Positions 36,801 to 43,669 of a stretch of DNA of 64,000 nucleotides are shown here, in pieces (the stretch's first letter is position 1; every line of letters begins with the position of its first letter). Source of the DNA: Neoarius graeffei (Eukaryota > Chordata > Actinopteri > Siluriformes > Ariidae); assembly GCF_027579695.1 (NCBI RefSeq), contig NC_083587.1, forward strand, positions 43,949,732 to 44,013,731, in the 5' to 3' direction. A program made the translations under genes and the position numbers. The notes under the pieces were generated by a model that did no database searches, had not been told where the DNA came from, and saw only the letters and a program-made list of their open reading frames with translations.

Positions 36801-39800
36801 CGCCAACAAATAGTGGAGCAATATCAGAAAGGAGTTCGACAGTGTAAAATTGCAAAGAGTTTGAACATATCATCATCATCATCTACAGTGCATAATAATC
36901 ATCAAAAGATTCAGAGAATCTGGAAGAATCTCTGTGCGTAAGGGTCAAGGCCGGAAAACCATACTGGGTGCCCGTGATCTTCAGGCCCTTAGACGGCACT
37001 GCATCACATACAGGCATGCTTCTGTATTGGAAATCACAAAATGGGCTCAGGAATATTTCCAGAGAACATTATCTGTGAACACAATTCGCCGTGCCATCTG
37101 CCATTGCCAGCTAAAACTCTATAGTTCAAAGAAGAAGCTGTATCTAAACATGATCCAGAAGCGCAGACGTCTTCTCTGGGCCAAGGCTCATTTAAAATGG
37201 ACTGTGGCAAAGTGGAAAACTGTTCTGTGGTCAGATGAATCAAAATTTGAAGTTCTTTATGGAAATCAGGGACGCCGTGTCATTCGGACTAAAGAGGAGA
37301 AGGACGACCCAAATTGTTATCAGCGCTCAGTTCAGAAGCCTGCATCTCTGATGGTATGGGGTTGCATTAGTGCGTGTGGCATGTGCAGCTTACACATCTG
37401 GAAAGACACCATCAATGCTGAAAGGTATATCCAGGTTCTAGAGCAACATATGCTCCCATCCAGACAACGTCTCTTTCAGGGAAGACCTTGCATTTTCCAA
37501 CATGACAATGCCAAACCACATACTGCATCAATTACAGCATCATGGCTGCGTAGAAGAAGGGTCCGGGTACTGAACTGGCCAGCCTGCAGTCCAGATCTTT
37601 CACCCATAGAAAACATTTGGCGCATCATAAAATGGAAGATACGACAAAAAAGACCTAAGACAGTTGACCAACTAGAATCCTACATTAGACAAGAATGGGT
37701 TAACATTCCTATCCCTAAACTTGAGCAACTTGTCTCCTCAGTCCCCAGACGTTTACAGACTGTTGTAAAGAGAAAAGGGGATGTCTCACAGTGGTAAACA
37801 TGGCCTTGTCCCAACTTTGAGATGTGTTGTTGTCATGAAATTTACAGTAAAATCACCTAATTTTTCTCTTTAAATGATACATTTTCTTAGTTTAAACATT
37901 TCATATGTCATCTATGTTCTATTCTGAATAAAATATGGAATTTTGAAACTTCCACATCATTGCATTCCGTTTTTATTTACAATTTGTACTTTGTCCCAAC
38001 TTTTTTGGAATCGGGGTTGTAAAGCAAAAAGCCACAATAGGGTGTGCATTGCTGTAATTTAACACGATAACGGTGTTCTTAGGCATGATGTGAAGCACAG
38101 TAGAACACCTTTACTCATGATTAAAATATACATTCACAAACACACCCATGAGTGGCTTCAGGCTTTAATAAAATGGCAACAAAAAAATGAGAAAACGGGG
38201 ACGAAAACAACTGATATTTCTAATAATATCTTACAACAACTGAATATTATTAATAATATTCACAAAATTGACCTGCCATACAATGTAGCCTCTTAACAGT
38301 AAGCTTTGATTTTTAAGCAACATTAATGGTAAATATTAGGGTATTCTATGGACAGAATAATAGTTTCAGTGTAATGTTTTTATTGGTTCAAAACCTGGTG
38401 GCTTAACACACTATTGTGATGCGCTCACAGACGTGTATATCGTGGCTTCAGAAGTGGCTCTGCTCAGATTTTACAATCGAAACTATCCATTTCTAATCTC
38501 CACTTCAGGTGAGCAACAATCGACCAACCCAACAAGCCCAAATAATGAGCTGGTGCGCTACACATGCATGAGATTGTTGGGATTGATTTATGTTCAAACT
38601 GGTCCACTAGGATTACTCAGAACATTCTAGAGCCAATGTTAGATTTTGGGTGTCTGCTGGAGAAGGTTGGGTGCGTACAGCTCTGAGATGTACTCAACTT
38701 TTCTACAGTCAGGGACACCTTTTAAAACAAAAACAATCTCAGTACAGATTTGTTCTACAAACAAACTATTCATGATTATTTAACTGTGTACATTAATAAA
38801 ATTGTAACAAGAGTGCGCTGAGAGCACAATATCCCCCGCTGGCAACTCTGCCATAACTCTGGTAAAATGCGACTGAATTGAACGAAATTGGAGCATGTGT
38901 ATTACCGACATATAATAAATAACCCTGTCAAGTTTCGTGAATTCCTCCAAAAATTGTGAGAGGAGTTGACTTCAGAAGGTGAGTACCCTTCCCAGGACAG
39001 ACGTCGCCATGACATAATCCCCCTTCGGGCTCTTCGACCAGCGGGGATTAAAAATTGTGAGGGAAGTTGATTTCAGAAAGCAAGCACACCTTGATGAAAT
39101 TGCCAAAGTACAAGTTTGTTAATAATCAAGGGCATAACTCTGGTAAAATCTGCCCAAATTAAACGAAATTTCAATATGCATATAACTGTCACATAACAAC
39201 GCCTTTTGCCAAGTTTGGTGAAATTCCTCCACAAATTGTGAGAAGAGTTGATTTCAGAAGAACGTACACCTTCATGAAATTTTCAAAGTTTTTTAATCAA
39301 GGGTCAAAACACTGGTAAAATTTTCATAAACGAAATTAAATCACAATTTGCGTATTACCGTCATATCACAAGGCCTTTTGCCAAATTTCATGAAATTCCT
39401 CCAAAAATTGTGAGAGGAGTTGATGTCAGAAGGCGAGCACACCTTCATGAAATTGTGAAAGTACAAGGTTGTTAATCAAGGGCTATAACTCTGGTAAAAT
39501 GTGACGGAATTTAAAGATATTTTTTTTTTTTTTTTTTTTGGGCTTTTTTGCACCTTTATTGGATAGGACAGTGTAGAGACAGGAAATGAGCGGGAGAGAG
39601 AGAGAGAGACGGGAAGGGATCGGGAAATGACCTCGGGCCGGAATCGAACCCGGGTCGCCCGCATTCATGGTATGGCGCCTTAACCACCTGAGCCACGACG
39701 CCCCCAAATGTGACGGAATTTAACGAAATTACAATATGCGTATTAACGACATATAGCAAATAATCCTGCAAAATTTCGTGAAATTCCTCCAAAAATTGAG

Positions 39801-42252
39801 AGAGAAGTTGATTTCAGAAGGTGAGCACCGTTCCCGAGACAGACGGATAGACAGACATCGCCACGACAAAATCCTCCTTCGGCCAGCGGGGGATAAAAAC
39901 AGAATGCTTTTTCTTGACATCCATAGAACACGTTTTTAAGAAACGTGTCATTAGATGCCAGTTGGCATTCCTTATAGGTATACTAATTTTCACAGGGGCA
40001 AATTGTGGTTTGTCACTGGAACAAACTTAGAAAATTACAGGCCCTACTTTGAGAACCTAGCAAGAAAATTTGTACCATTCTCTGTGCCATCTCTCTCAGT
40101 CGGCAAGGCAACCTCTTGGTGTTGTGGCTCATGGCTCTTCGGCGCATATGCTTTGGCAGAGCTCCAAATACATGGGAGCTACTCGTCGTCTTTCTGACAG
40201 CCCTCAACATGGCATTGACTTCTGCAGCTCGTGCTTTGGCAAAGAATGATCCTGGAGGGAGGCGAAAAACCCACAAAGACCATATTCAGTATTATTCAGC
40301 AAAGAAAGACTCCTCACAGATGAAATGAGGCAAGAGTCACCATGGAACATGATGTTTGCGGATGATATTGTGATGTGTGGTGAAAGTAGAAAGGAGGTTG
40401 AGCTGGGTTTGGAGAGATGGAGGTATGCATTGGAACGAAGAGGAATGAAGGTGAGCAGTAGCAAAACAGAACACATGTGCATCAGTGAGAATGGGGATGA
40501 GAGTGTAGTGAAGATGCAAGGAGTAGACGTAAAGAAAGTTGGTGAATTCAAGTACCTGGGGTCAACTGTGCAGGAAAATGGGAGCTGCGATAGTGAGGTG
40601 CGAAAGAGAGTACAGGAAGGGTGGAGCAGTTGGAGAAGGATTTCGGGAGTCATTTGTGATAGGAAAGTCCCAGCAAAAGTGAAAGGTAAGATGTATAAGA
40701 CAGTAGTGAGACCAGCTGTGATGTATGGATTGGAGACCGTACCCTTAACGAAGAGACAGGAGGCAAAATTGGAGGCAGCGGAGTTGAAGAGGTTAAGGTT
40801 TGCGATGGGAGTGACAATGTTGGACGGGATAAGGAACGAGCGCATGCGGAGAGCTTGGGAATTAAGCTAAGATGGTATGGGCACATCCTGAGAAGAGATG
40901 CCGAGCATGTTGGAAGAAGAATGTTGAGGACGGAGTGGTTAGCGCTGTCGCCTCACAGCAAGAAGGTCCGGGTTCGAGCCCCGTGGCCGGCGAGGGCCTT
41001 TCTGTACGGAGTTTGCATGTTCTCCCCATGTCCGTGTGGGTTTCCTCCGGGTGCTCCGGTTTCCCCCACAGTCCAAAGACTTGCAGGTTAGGTTAACTGG
41101 TGACTCTAAATTGACCGTAGGTGTGAATGTGAGTGTGAATGGTTGTCTGTGTCTATGTGTCAGCCCTGTGATGACCTGGCGACTTGTCCAGGGTGTACCC
41201 CGCCTTTCGCCCGTAGTCAGCTGGGATAGGCTCCAGCTTGCCTGCGACCCTGTAGAACAGGATAAAGCGGCTAGAGATAATGAGATGAGATGAGAGATTT
41301 TGACAATGGGGCGGCACGGTGGTGTAGTGGTTAGTGCTGTCGCCTCACAGCAAGAAGGTCCGGGTTCGAGCCCCGTGGCCGGCGAGGGCCTTTCTGTGCG
41401 GAGTTTGCATGTTCTCCCCGTGTCCGCGTGGGTTTCCTCCGGGTGCTCCGGTTTCCCCCACAGTCCAAAGACATGCAGGTTAGGTTAACTGGTGACTCTA
41501 AATTGACCGTAGGTGTGAATGTGAGTGTGAATGGTTGTCTGTGTCTATGTGTCAGCCCTGTGATGACCTGGCGACTTGTCCAGGGTGTACCCCGCCTTTC
41601 GCCCGTAGTCAGCTGGGATAGGCTCCAGCTTGCCTGCGACCTTGTAGAACAGGATAAAGCGGCTAGAGATAATGAGATGAGATGTTGAGGATGGAGCTGC
41701 CAGGCACACGAAAATGAGGAAGGCCAAAGATGTGGTGAGAGAGGACATGAAAGTGGCAGGTGTGGTAGAGAAGGACGCGGAAGACAGGGAGCAATGGAGA
41801 CGAAAGATCCGCTGTGGCGACCCCTAATCGGGAGCAGCCAAAAGAAGAAGAATTCAGCAAAGAAAGAGAAAACCAGACTGGCATACAGAAACTGAGAGGA
41901 AGAGAGAGGGGACAAAAAGACAGATCAAAGCACTTAGCTTAAACGTGTTTTTTCTGTTCGAACCCTTACCAGTGATGTACTTGGGCAACGTCTGCTCATG
42001 TTCAACTCCTCCATCCTGATGCTCCTTCATCCAGCTGGGGGAAGGGTGTAAGGGCCCCCTCATATCCTGCTGCAGAGAATCGGACCTGTGACCTAAATAT
42101 GATGAGATAAGCTTAAAAACACAAGAAAGACAACACACTGCTTAGAAGCATTTTTCTTACCAACCTGTGCCTTCACGCCACTGCGAGTAAGTCACGTTAC
42201 TGGGCTGATTTCTCATTTTCTTGTGTCGCATTCTGTCTTTAGCCGCCGACAT
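18127..42252 (-). CDS. pop1: Ribonuclease P/MRP protein subunit POP1 (whole gene, 15 coding exons)
   Basis: POP1 is the largest protein of nuclear RNase P (5' maturation of tRNA) and RNase MRP (rRNA processing); it scaffolds the catalytic RNA. I joined 15 exons by GT-AG sites and phase: 42252-42161, 42085-41970, 40251-40076, 36334-36074, 35104-35017, 34758-34580, 29339-29065, 28984-28891, 28733-28625, 28394-28275, 24920-24799, 24398-24210, 23429-23275, 22994-22788, 18895-18127. Total 2952 nt, 983 residues, against about 1024 in human. Family hallmarks: [11 protein letters not shown] at the N-terminus, [31 protein letters not shown] (POP1 domain), [10 protein letters not shown] (POPLD domain) and [13 protein letters not shown] at the C-terminus. 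No stop or frameshift is seen. Introns are loaded with transposons. The identification is firm; exact first-intron boundaries are slightly ambiguous. Confidence 0.95.
19740..20480. mobile_element. two decayed Tc1-like fragments in inverted orientation
   Basis: 19850-20285 resembles the 5' half of a common fish Tc1 type (TTAGAAACACCTG.ACATTCATG start; GGTGGATGGGCTACAACAG). 20286-20460 reads the same internal segment on the minus strand (GGATAGGCTACAACAGCAGA reversed), so the two meet tail to tail. A short stretch at about 19740-19800 resembles another Tc1-type end. Confidence 0.5.
20483..20987. mobile_element. Harbinger-like MITE, family H2
   Basis: 505 bp with inverted ends TACCCCTTTTCCACCAAATC and its match GGTGGAAAAGGGGCA, flanked by TAT (20480-20482, 20988-20990). 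Inside the ends an AGTTCCAGGGCTGGTTCGG repeat is also inverted. The 3-bp TSD and CCCTTTTCCAC ends relate it to H1. Confidence 0.85.
21579..21762 (+). mobile_element. short tRNA-derived SINE (family S2)
   Basis: Box A-like TGGCTCGGGTGGCTAAGG, box B-like GGGTTCAGTTCTGACCC, then a pyrimidine-rich body and a CAATAAAGGTGAAAAAAG tail. Flanked by AAAAAGCCGGCTACT on both sides (about 21563-21577 and 21764-21778). Confidence 0.85.
22000..22640 (+). mobile_element. degenerate Tc1-like fragment
   Basis: A decayed transposase 3' part, including a [14 protein letters not shown]-like stretch near 22450-22495, with many stops. Confidence 0.55.
22788..22994 (-). CDS. pop1: pop1 exon 14
   Basis: Acceptor TTATTTGCAG, donor CTGAG|GTGCAG. 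Encodes [20 protein letters not shown] and an acidic linker up to ASAFTVLR; residues ~659-728. Confidence 0.92.
23275..23429 (-). CDS. pop1: pop1 exon 13
   Basis: Acceptor GTGTGTTAG, donor AAAAG|GTGCAA. Encodes [17 protein letters not shown] and [16 protein letters not shown], strongly conserved in POP1; residues ~608-659. Confidence 0.93.
23430..23791 (-). other. pop1: pop1 intron 12, part
   Basis: Unique-looking intron sequence up to the SINE target duplication; nothing else is seen. Confidence 0.7.
23792..24166 (-). mobile_element. full-length tRNA-derived SINE (family S1)
   Basis: 375 bp. On the minus strand it shows the tRNA-like head (TGGTGTAGTGGTTAGCACTG box A, GGGTTCGAGCC box B), the conserved body (CCTGCATGTCTTTGG reversed) and a (GAGAT)n tail. 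Flanked by GCTTCTAAATCT (23780-23791, 24167-24178). It sits 43 bp from the exon 12 donor. It resembles the piscine SINEs called Mermaid, but I cannot confirm the name. Confidence 0.93.
24210..24398 (-). CDS. pop1: pop1 exon 12 (POPLD domain)
   Basis: Acceptor ATACTTCAG, donor CTTTG|GTAAAG. Encodes [28 protein letters not shown], and [19 protein letters not shown], the POPLD hallmark; residues 545-607. Confidence 0.95.
24399..24798 (-). other. pop1: pop1 intron 11
   Basis: 400 bp; nothing else is seen. Confidence 0.7.
24799..24920 (-). CDS. pop1: pop1 exon 11
   Basis: Acceptor TGTGTGGTAG, donor GAGCAG|GTATAT. Encodes [20 protein letters not shown] to NNKISEQ; the last residues match the vertebrate ENKISDQ just before DLNRM. 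Confidence 0.9.
25010..26115 (+). mobile_element. degenerate Tc1-like element in pop1 intron 10
   Basis: Starts near AAATATTGGAACACATT and ends at TTCCAATACTTTTGCTCACC. Internal segments match 14697-15480. Stops and indels throughout; TTCATCATGCAGCAAGACAA marks the second catalytic Asp region near 25790. Confidence 0.7.
26116..26579 (-). other. pop1: pop1 intron 10, part
   Basis: AT-rich intron; a second Tc1-type terminus (CCAATACTTTTGGAGCACAA) near 26310 suggests another remnant. Confidence 0.5.
26582..28105 (+). mobile_element. Tc1-like element, 36405 family, heavily mutated
   Basis: Termini CAACCCCAATTT and AATTGGGGTTG are both present and flanked by TA (26580-26581, 28106-28107). About 1.5 kb. 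Transposase frames are broken many times; [12 protein letters not shown] and [11 protein letters not shown]-like pieces remain. Confidence 0.9.
28275..28394 (-). CDS. pop1: pop1 exon 10
   Basis: Acceptor TTTACAAATTAG, donor CAAG|GTGAAC. Encodes [20 protein letters not shown], matching the vertebrate PAGTILGLTVGDPR region. Confidence 0.93.
28625..28733 (-). CDS. pop1: pop1 exon 9
   Basis: A short exon found by phase. Acceptor ATTTTTTAG, donor AGAG|GTATAA. Encodes 36 codons including [20 protein letters not shown], matching the vertebrate RWWIETCKKPDSVSLHCRQ. Without it exons 8 and 10 would not be in phase. Confidence 0.92.
28891..28984 (-). CDS. pop1: pop1 exon 8
   Basis: Acceptor TTCCTTACAG, donor GTGAG|GTGAGA. 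Encodes [20 protein letters not shown] and onwards to PATECE, matching vertebrate [20 protein letters not shown]. Confidence 0.94.
29065..29339 (-). CDS. pop1: pop1 exon 7
   Basis: Acceptor GTATCGCAG, donor ATAAG|GTGAGC. Encodes [18 protein letters not shown], a variable linker, a basic patch TRRKRKAE (possible nuclear localisation signal) and [11 protein letters not shown]. Confidence 0.93.
29385..31290. mobile_element. non-autonomous TA-flanked TIR element in pop1 intron 6
   Basis: Ends TGTCCAGAAGTATGTGGACA and the inverted TGTCCACAAAACTTTGGCCA, with TA at 29383-29384 and 31291-31292. Without the nested hAT it is about 494 bp. No coding capacity. Tc1/mariner-like by TSD. Confidence 0.75.
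29819..31222. mobile_element. non-autonomous hAT element
   Basis: 1404 bp; ends TAGAGGTGGGCGATATG and the inverted CATATCGCCCACCCCTA, with an exact 8-bp duplication GTGGCAAC (29811-29818, 31223-31230). Subterminal ATCG-rich repeats are present. A G homopolymer lies near 29983-29998. No transposase frame is recognised. Confidence 0.92.
31310..32533 (+). mobile_element. degenerate Tc1-like element, copy 2 of the 376-2090 type
   Basis: Left end truncated; right end CTTTTTCTGGTTTGGGGTTG followed by TA (32534-32535). Interior collinear with 376-2090 without that copy's insertion. Transposase remnants are broken. Confidence 0.8.
32588..34184 (+). mobile_element. SINE (family S1) split by a Harbinger-like element
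   Basis: Head with AGTGGTTAGCACTG and GGGTTCGAGCC at 32588-32655, body to 32797, then resuming at 34046 (TGTGTCAGCCCTGTGATG) to the GAGATGAG tail. Flanked by GACCAGACAATA-like repeats near 32576 and 34185. Confidence 0.9.
32798..34045. mobile_element. Harbinger-like element, family H1 copy 2 (long)
   Basis: 1248 bp; ends TGGCCCTTTTCCACTACC and GTAGTGGAAAAGCGGCA; TAT duplication (32795-32797, 34046-34048). Twice the length of copy 1 and inverted relative to it. It contains a direct duplication of about 160-170 bp (about 33327-33490 and 33565-33735) missing from copy 1. No transposase is seen. Confidence 0.87.
34188..34579 (-). other. pop1: pop1 intron 6, proximal part
   Basis: Unique-looking sequence next to exon 6, with a short CACACA run at the donor; nothing else is seen. 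Confidence 0.6.
34580..34758 (-). CDS. pop1: pop1 exon 6
   Basis: Acceptor TTTTCGCAG, donor AACAG|GTAGTG. Encodes [35 protein letters not shown] and [12 protein letters not shown], all POP1 hallmarks. Confidence 0.95.
34759..35016 (-). other. pop1: pop1 intron 5
   Basis: 258-bp intron, nothing else is seen. A plus-strand open frame (34450-35034) crosses it and both neighbouring exons; it is a shadow of pop1. Confidence 0.75.
35017..35104 (-). CDS. pop1: pop1 exon 5
   Basis: Acceptor TTTTTATTCAG, donor GCAG|GTGTGT. Encodes [20 protein letters not shown] and LSRLTNKDA; phase 1 at the end. Confidence 0.95.
35105..36073 (-). other. pop1: pop1 intron 4
   Basis: 969 bp; an A homopolymer lies at 35887-35903. 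No gene or clear element. Confidence 0.65.
36074..36334 (-). CDS. pop1: pop1 exon 4 (POP1 domain core)
   Basis: Acceptor CTTGTCTAG, donor CTGCAG|GTCAGC. Encodes a Lys/Arg-rich start ([19 protein letters not shown]), [37 protein letters not shown] and MNSGCLLQ. The most conserved part of the family. Confidence 0.97.
36405..38019 (+). mobile_element. Tc1-like element, best-preserved member
   Basis: 1615 bp; ends CAACCCCACTTCCAAAAAAG and the inverted CTTTTTTGGAATCGGGGTTG minus its first base; TA at 36403-36404 and 38020-38021. It lies in pop1 intron 3, 70 bp upstream of exon 4, in antisense to pop1. The termini and a nearly intact transposase suggest recent activity of this family. Confidence 0.93.
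36768..37797 (+). pseudogene. Tc1-like transposase, DD34E, single frameshift
   Basis: Two overlapping frames encode almost the whole protein. The first starts with [20 protein letters not shown] (ATG about 36768) and an HTH with [11 protein letters not shown]. The second frame covers [29 protein letters not shown] (Asp), [11 protein letters not shown] (Asp) and [11 protein letters not shown] (Glu, 34 residues on) to the stop near 37797. The break lies near 36893, where ATAAT appears to hold one extra base; a (TCA)n run at 36870-36886 just before it codes for extra serines. No other lesion is obvious. Confidence 0.9.
38022..38829 (-). other. pop1: pop1 intron 3, part
   Basis: AT-rich intron without recognised features. 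Confidence 0.55.
38830..39895. repeat. tandem repeat, unit about 172 bp
   Basis: Five diverged units recur: TCCTCCAAAAATTGTGAGA starts near 38942, 39225, 39397 and 39786, with a partial unit near 39050. Each is followed by GAGTTGATTTCAGAAGG and ATAACTCTGGTAAAAT. A SINE at 39517-39705 splits one unit. Both outer units end in a GACAGACGTCGCCA...CTTCGG.CCAGCGGGG segment. Confidence 0.8.
39517..39705 (-). mobile_element. short tRNA-derived SINE (family S2), minus strand
   Basis: Reverse of the 21579 type: CACCTTTATTGGATAGGACA tail side, GAATCGAACCCGGGTC box B and TTAACCACCTGAGCCA box A side. AAATGTGACGGAATTTAA flanks it on both sides. Confidence 0.87.
40076..40251 (-). CDS. pop1: pop1 exon 3
   Basis: Acceptor CCTCCCTCCAG, donor AGAATG|GTACAA. 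Encodes [18 protein letters not shown] and [19 protein letters not shown], an almost invariant POP1 motif. Confidence 0.96.
40934..41296 (+). mobile_element. SINE (family S1), first of a pair, head-truncated
   Basis: Lacks the first about 15 bp of the tRNA head; full body and tail (GAGATGAGATGAG). It shares the outer duplication ATGTTGAGGACGG/ATGTTGAGGATGG (40921-40933, 41682-41694) with the next SINE. Confidence 0.9.
41310..41681 (+). mobile_element. SINE (family S1), second of a pair, full length
   Basis: Complete from GCGGCACGGTGGTGTAGTGG to the tail. Separated from the first SINE by a 13-bp linker; nearly identical to it in the body. Confidence 0.92.
41970..42085 (-). CDS. pop1: pop1 exon 2
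   Basis: Donor ATCACTG|GTAAGG. The acceptor is either GTCACAG (used here, phase 2, pairing with the strong exon 1 donor GTAAGA) or the TAG 7 bp earlier (phase 1). Encodes [18 protein letters not shown] to LPKYITG, matching vertebrate IPKYITA. Confidence 0.88.
42161..42252 (-). CDS. pop1: pop1 exon 1 (start codon)
   Basis: The ATG at 42252-42250 opens [19 protein letters not shown], matching the vertebrate start MSNAKERKHAKKMRNQP. Donor GGTTG|GTAAGA. Confidence 0.92.
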
Positions 42253-42479
42253 CTCAAGCAAACAGAAAGGAAGCAGATTAATCTTTACAAGGAACTGAGA
42301 TGTGTGACACACATCTCATCACATCTCAATTCAATTCATCTCCTGCTCGAGTTATTTGGCTAGCCACTTAAATCGCAGAAACTGAAGTTTAAAACTGTAA
42401 AACACATTTATCGAATTACTACCCGAGACATTCATGTACAATACTTACTGTGTATGTTGATTTGATCAGGAAAACCTAC

Positions 42480-42598
42480 TTAACTAAGGGTATAAAATGA
42501 TCCTGTCCTCTCCTGTGCAGCACGCCAGCGCCACAAAAACCACGTGTAGAAGCACTTCCGCAATGTGGTGCTCATGGGTAATGTAGTCCGTCTGTGGC
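42480..42598 (-). promoter_or_regulatory. pop1: likely pop1 promoter
   Basis: About 230-340 bp upstream of the ATG lie CACGTG (42541-42546, E-box), CGGAAGT on the minus strand (42553-42559, ETS/GABP type) and ACTACATTACCCAT on the minus strand (42574-42587, resembling the ZNF143 site). These are typical of TATA-less housekeeping promoters. Motif reading only. Confidence 0.45.
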
Positions 42599-42729
42599 AG
42601 TTTAAACATTTGATATGTCATCTATGTTCTATTCTGAATAAAATATGGAATTTTGAATCTTCCACATCATTGCATTCCGTTTTTATTTACAATTTGTACT
42701 TTGTCCCAACTTTTTTGGAATCGGGGTTG
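42599..42729 (+). mobile_element. 3' end fragment of the 36405 Tc1 family
   Basis: About 130 bp almost identical to 37888-38019 (two differences seen), ending GGAATCGGGGTTG followed by TA. The rest of the element is missing; its edge abuts the putative pop1 promoter. Confidence 0.9.
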
Positions 42730-42796
42730 TATTCCTATGCCATTCTTGAGGTCCCAAGGCATTTATAAACAAAACGTGAAGCCGGGGTTCTGCGTA

Positions 42797-43667
42797 TTGA
42801 GGTATTTCACCTGACGTCACAGGGTCACGTGACGCCCCGGTGTCCGCCATTTTGGACGGCAAGCTAGCTAATGTCAACAACAGTAGCTGGTATGTTACTG
42901 TAGCAATGTTTACGTTCAGTCATTTGGATGACTGTTAAAACCTTTCAGTCTCAAGTTTTTCCTTTACTGGATTTACTAGTTTACTCAGCCAGCCGGCCCC
43001 GGAGCGCTAGCCAGCCGGCCCCGGAGCGCTAGCCAGCCAGCCGGCCCCGGAGCGCTAGCCAGCCAGCCGGCCTCGGAGCGCTAGCCAGCCAGCCGGCCCC
43101 GGAGCGCTAGCCAGCCGGCCCCGGAGCGCTAGCCAGCCGGCCCCGGAGCGCTAGCTAGCCAGCCAGCCAGCCAGCCAGCCCCGGAGCGCTAGCTAGCTAG
43201 CTAGCGCCAGCCAGCCCCGGACCGCTAGCTAGCTAGCTAGCTAGCGCCAGCCAGCCCGCCCCGGAGCGCGCTCAGTAAACTAGTAAATACAGTAAAGGAA
43301 AAACTTATAACGGGCCATGTCTCAACAGACTAAGAAGTTATTTCAATGACATTTAATAACATTTTGTTTATCCTGAGGACCGAAAGTAAATGAAAATGTG
43401 AACAAATCTTAGCTGTCAGTGAACAATCCTGGTGGAAGCAGGTAAACGTCGTTCTCTAACCCTGCTAACCTCAATTTTTGCAAATACCTCTCCCTCTGCT
43501 CGCCCTGTAAATGCCCTACGTCGCTGGATAGTGAAGGTGTTTTCTGCATCTCGCTCCTTTTTCTTTTGTTTTTCGTTTGTCGCCTTCCTCGCATTCAAAC
43601 TGATTCGAGCCGTGCCGTCCAAAATGGCAGCGTCACATGACTTGGTCACGTGAGTGAAATACCTCAA
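42797..43667 (-). mobile_element. ISL2EU-like TIR element A, non-autonomous
   Basis: Ends TTGAGGTATTTCAC and inverted GTGAAATACCTCAA; TA duplications at 42795-42796 and 43668-43669. Shares most interior sequence with element B (60631-61831), including a truncated exon (minus strand 43409-43594: SSDVGHLQGEQRERYLQKLR). Inserted into a LINE. Assignment to ISL2EU rests on the exon similarity and TA-flanked ends. Confidence 0.65.
42985..43268. repeat. GC-rich minisatellite in element A
   Basis: About ten units of 20-26 bp built on GCCAGCCGGCCCCGGAGCGCTA, degenerating to GCTA/GCCA runs. It lies in the loop of an internal palindrome (TTTACTAGTTTACT... / ...AGTAAACTAGTAAA). Confidence 0.92.
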
Positions 43668-43669
43668 TA

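Larger units (their letters stand above)
40310..41851 (+). mobile_element. 5'-truncated LINE with two nested SINEs
   Basis: Flanked by the 16-bp duplication ATTCAGCAAAGAAAGA (40294-40309, 41852-41867). 40325-40870 encodes the end of a reverse transcriptase: [16 protein letters not shown] catalytic motif, [20 protein letters not shown] and [20 protein letters not shown]. 41682-41851 is the 3' end (GCGACCCCTAATCGGGAGCA). RTE-like by its thumb-region sequence, but the clade is uncertain. Inserted 58 bp from pop1 exon 3, antisense to it. Confidence 0.88.

Noticed and set aside
41310-41375. Candidate tRNA gene
   Set aside because: Box A and box B are present but the sequence is the head of a SINE with body, tail and target duplication, and is repeated many times in the window.
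41331-41915. 194-aa minus-strand frame
   Set aside because: Entirely from a SINE plus a LINE 3' end; similar frames recur in every SINE copy.
42985-43268. Possible CRISPR-like array
   Set aside because: The units are contiguous without unique spacers in a vertebrate genome; it is a minisatellite.
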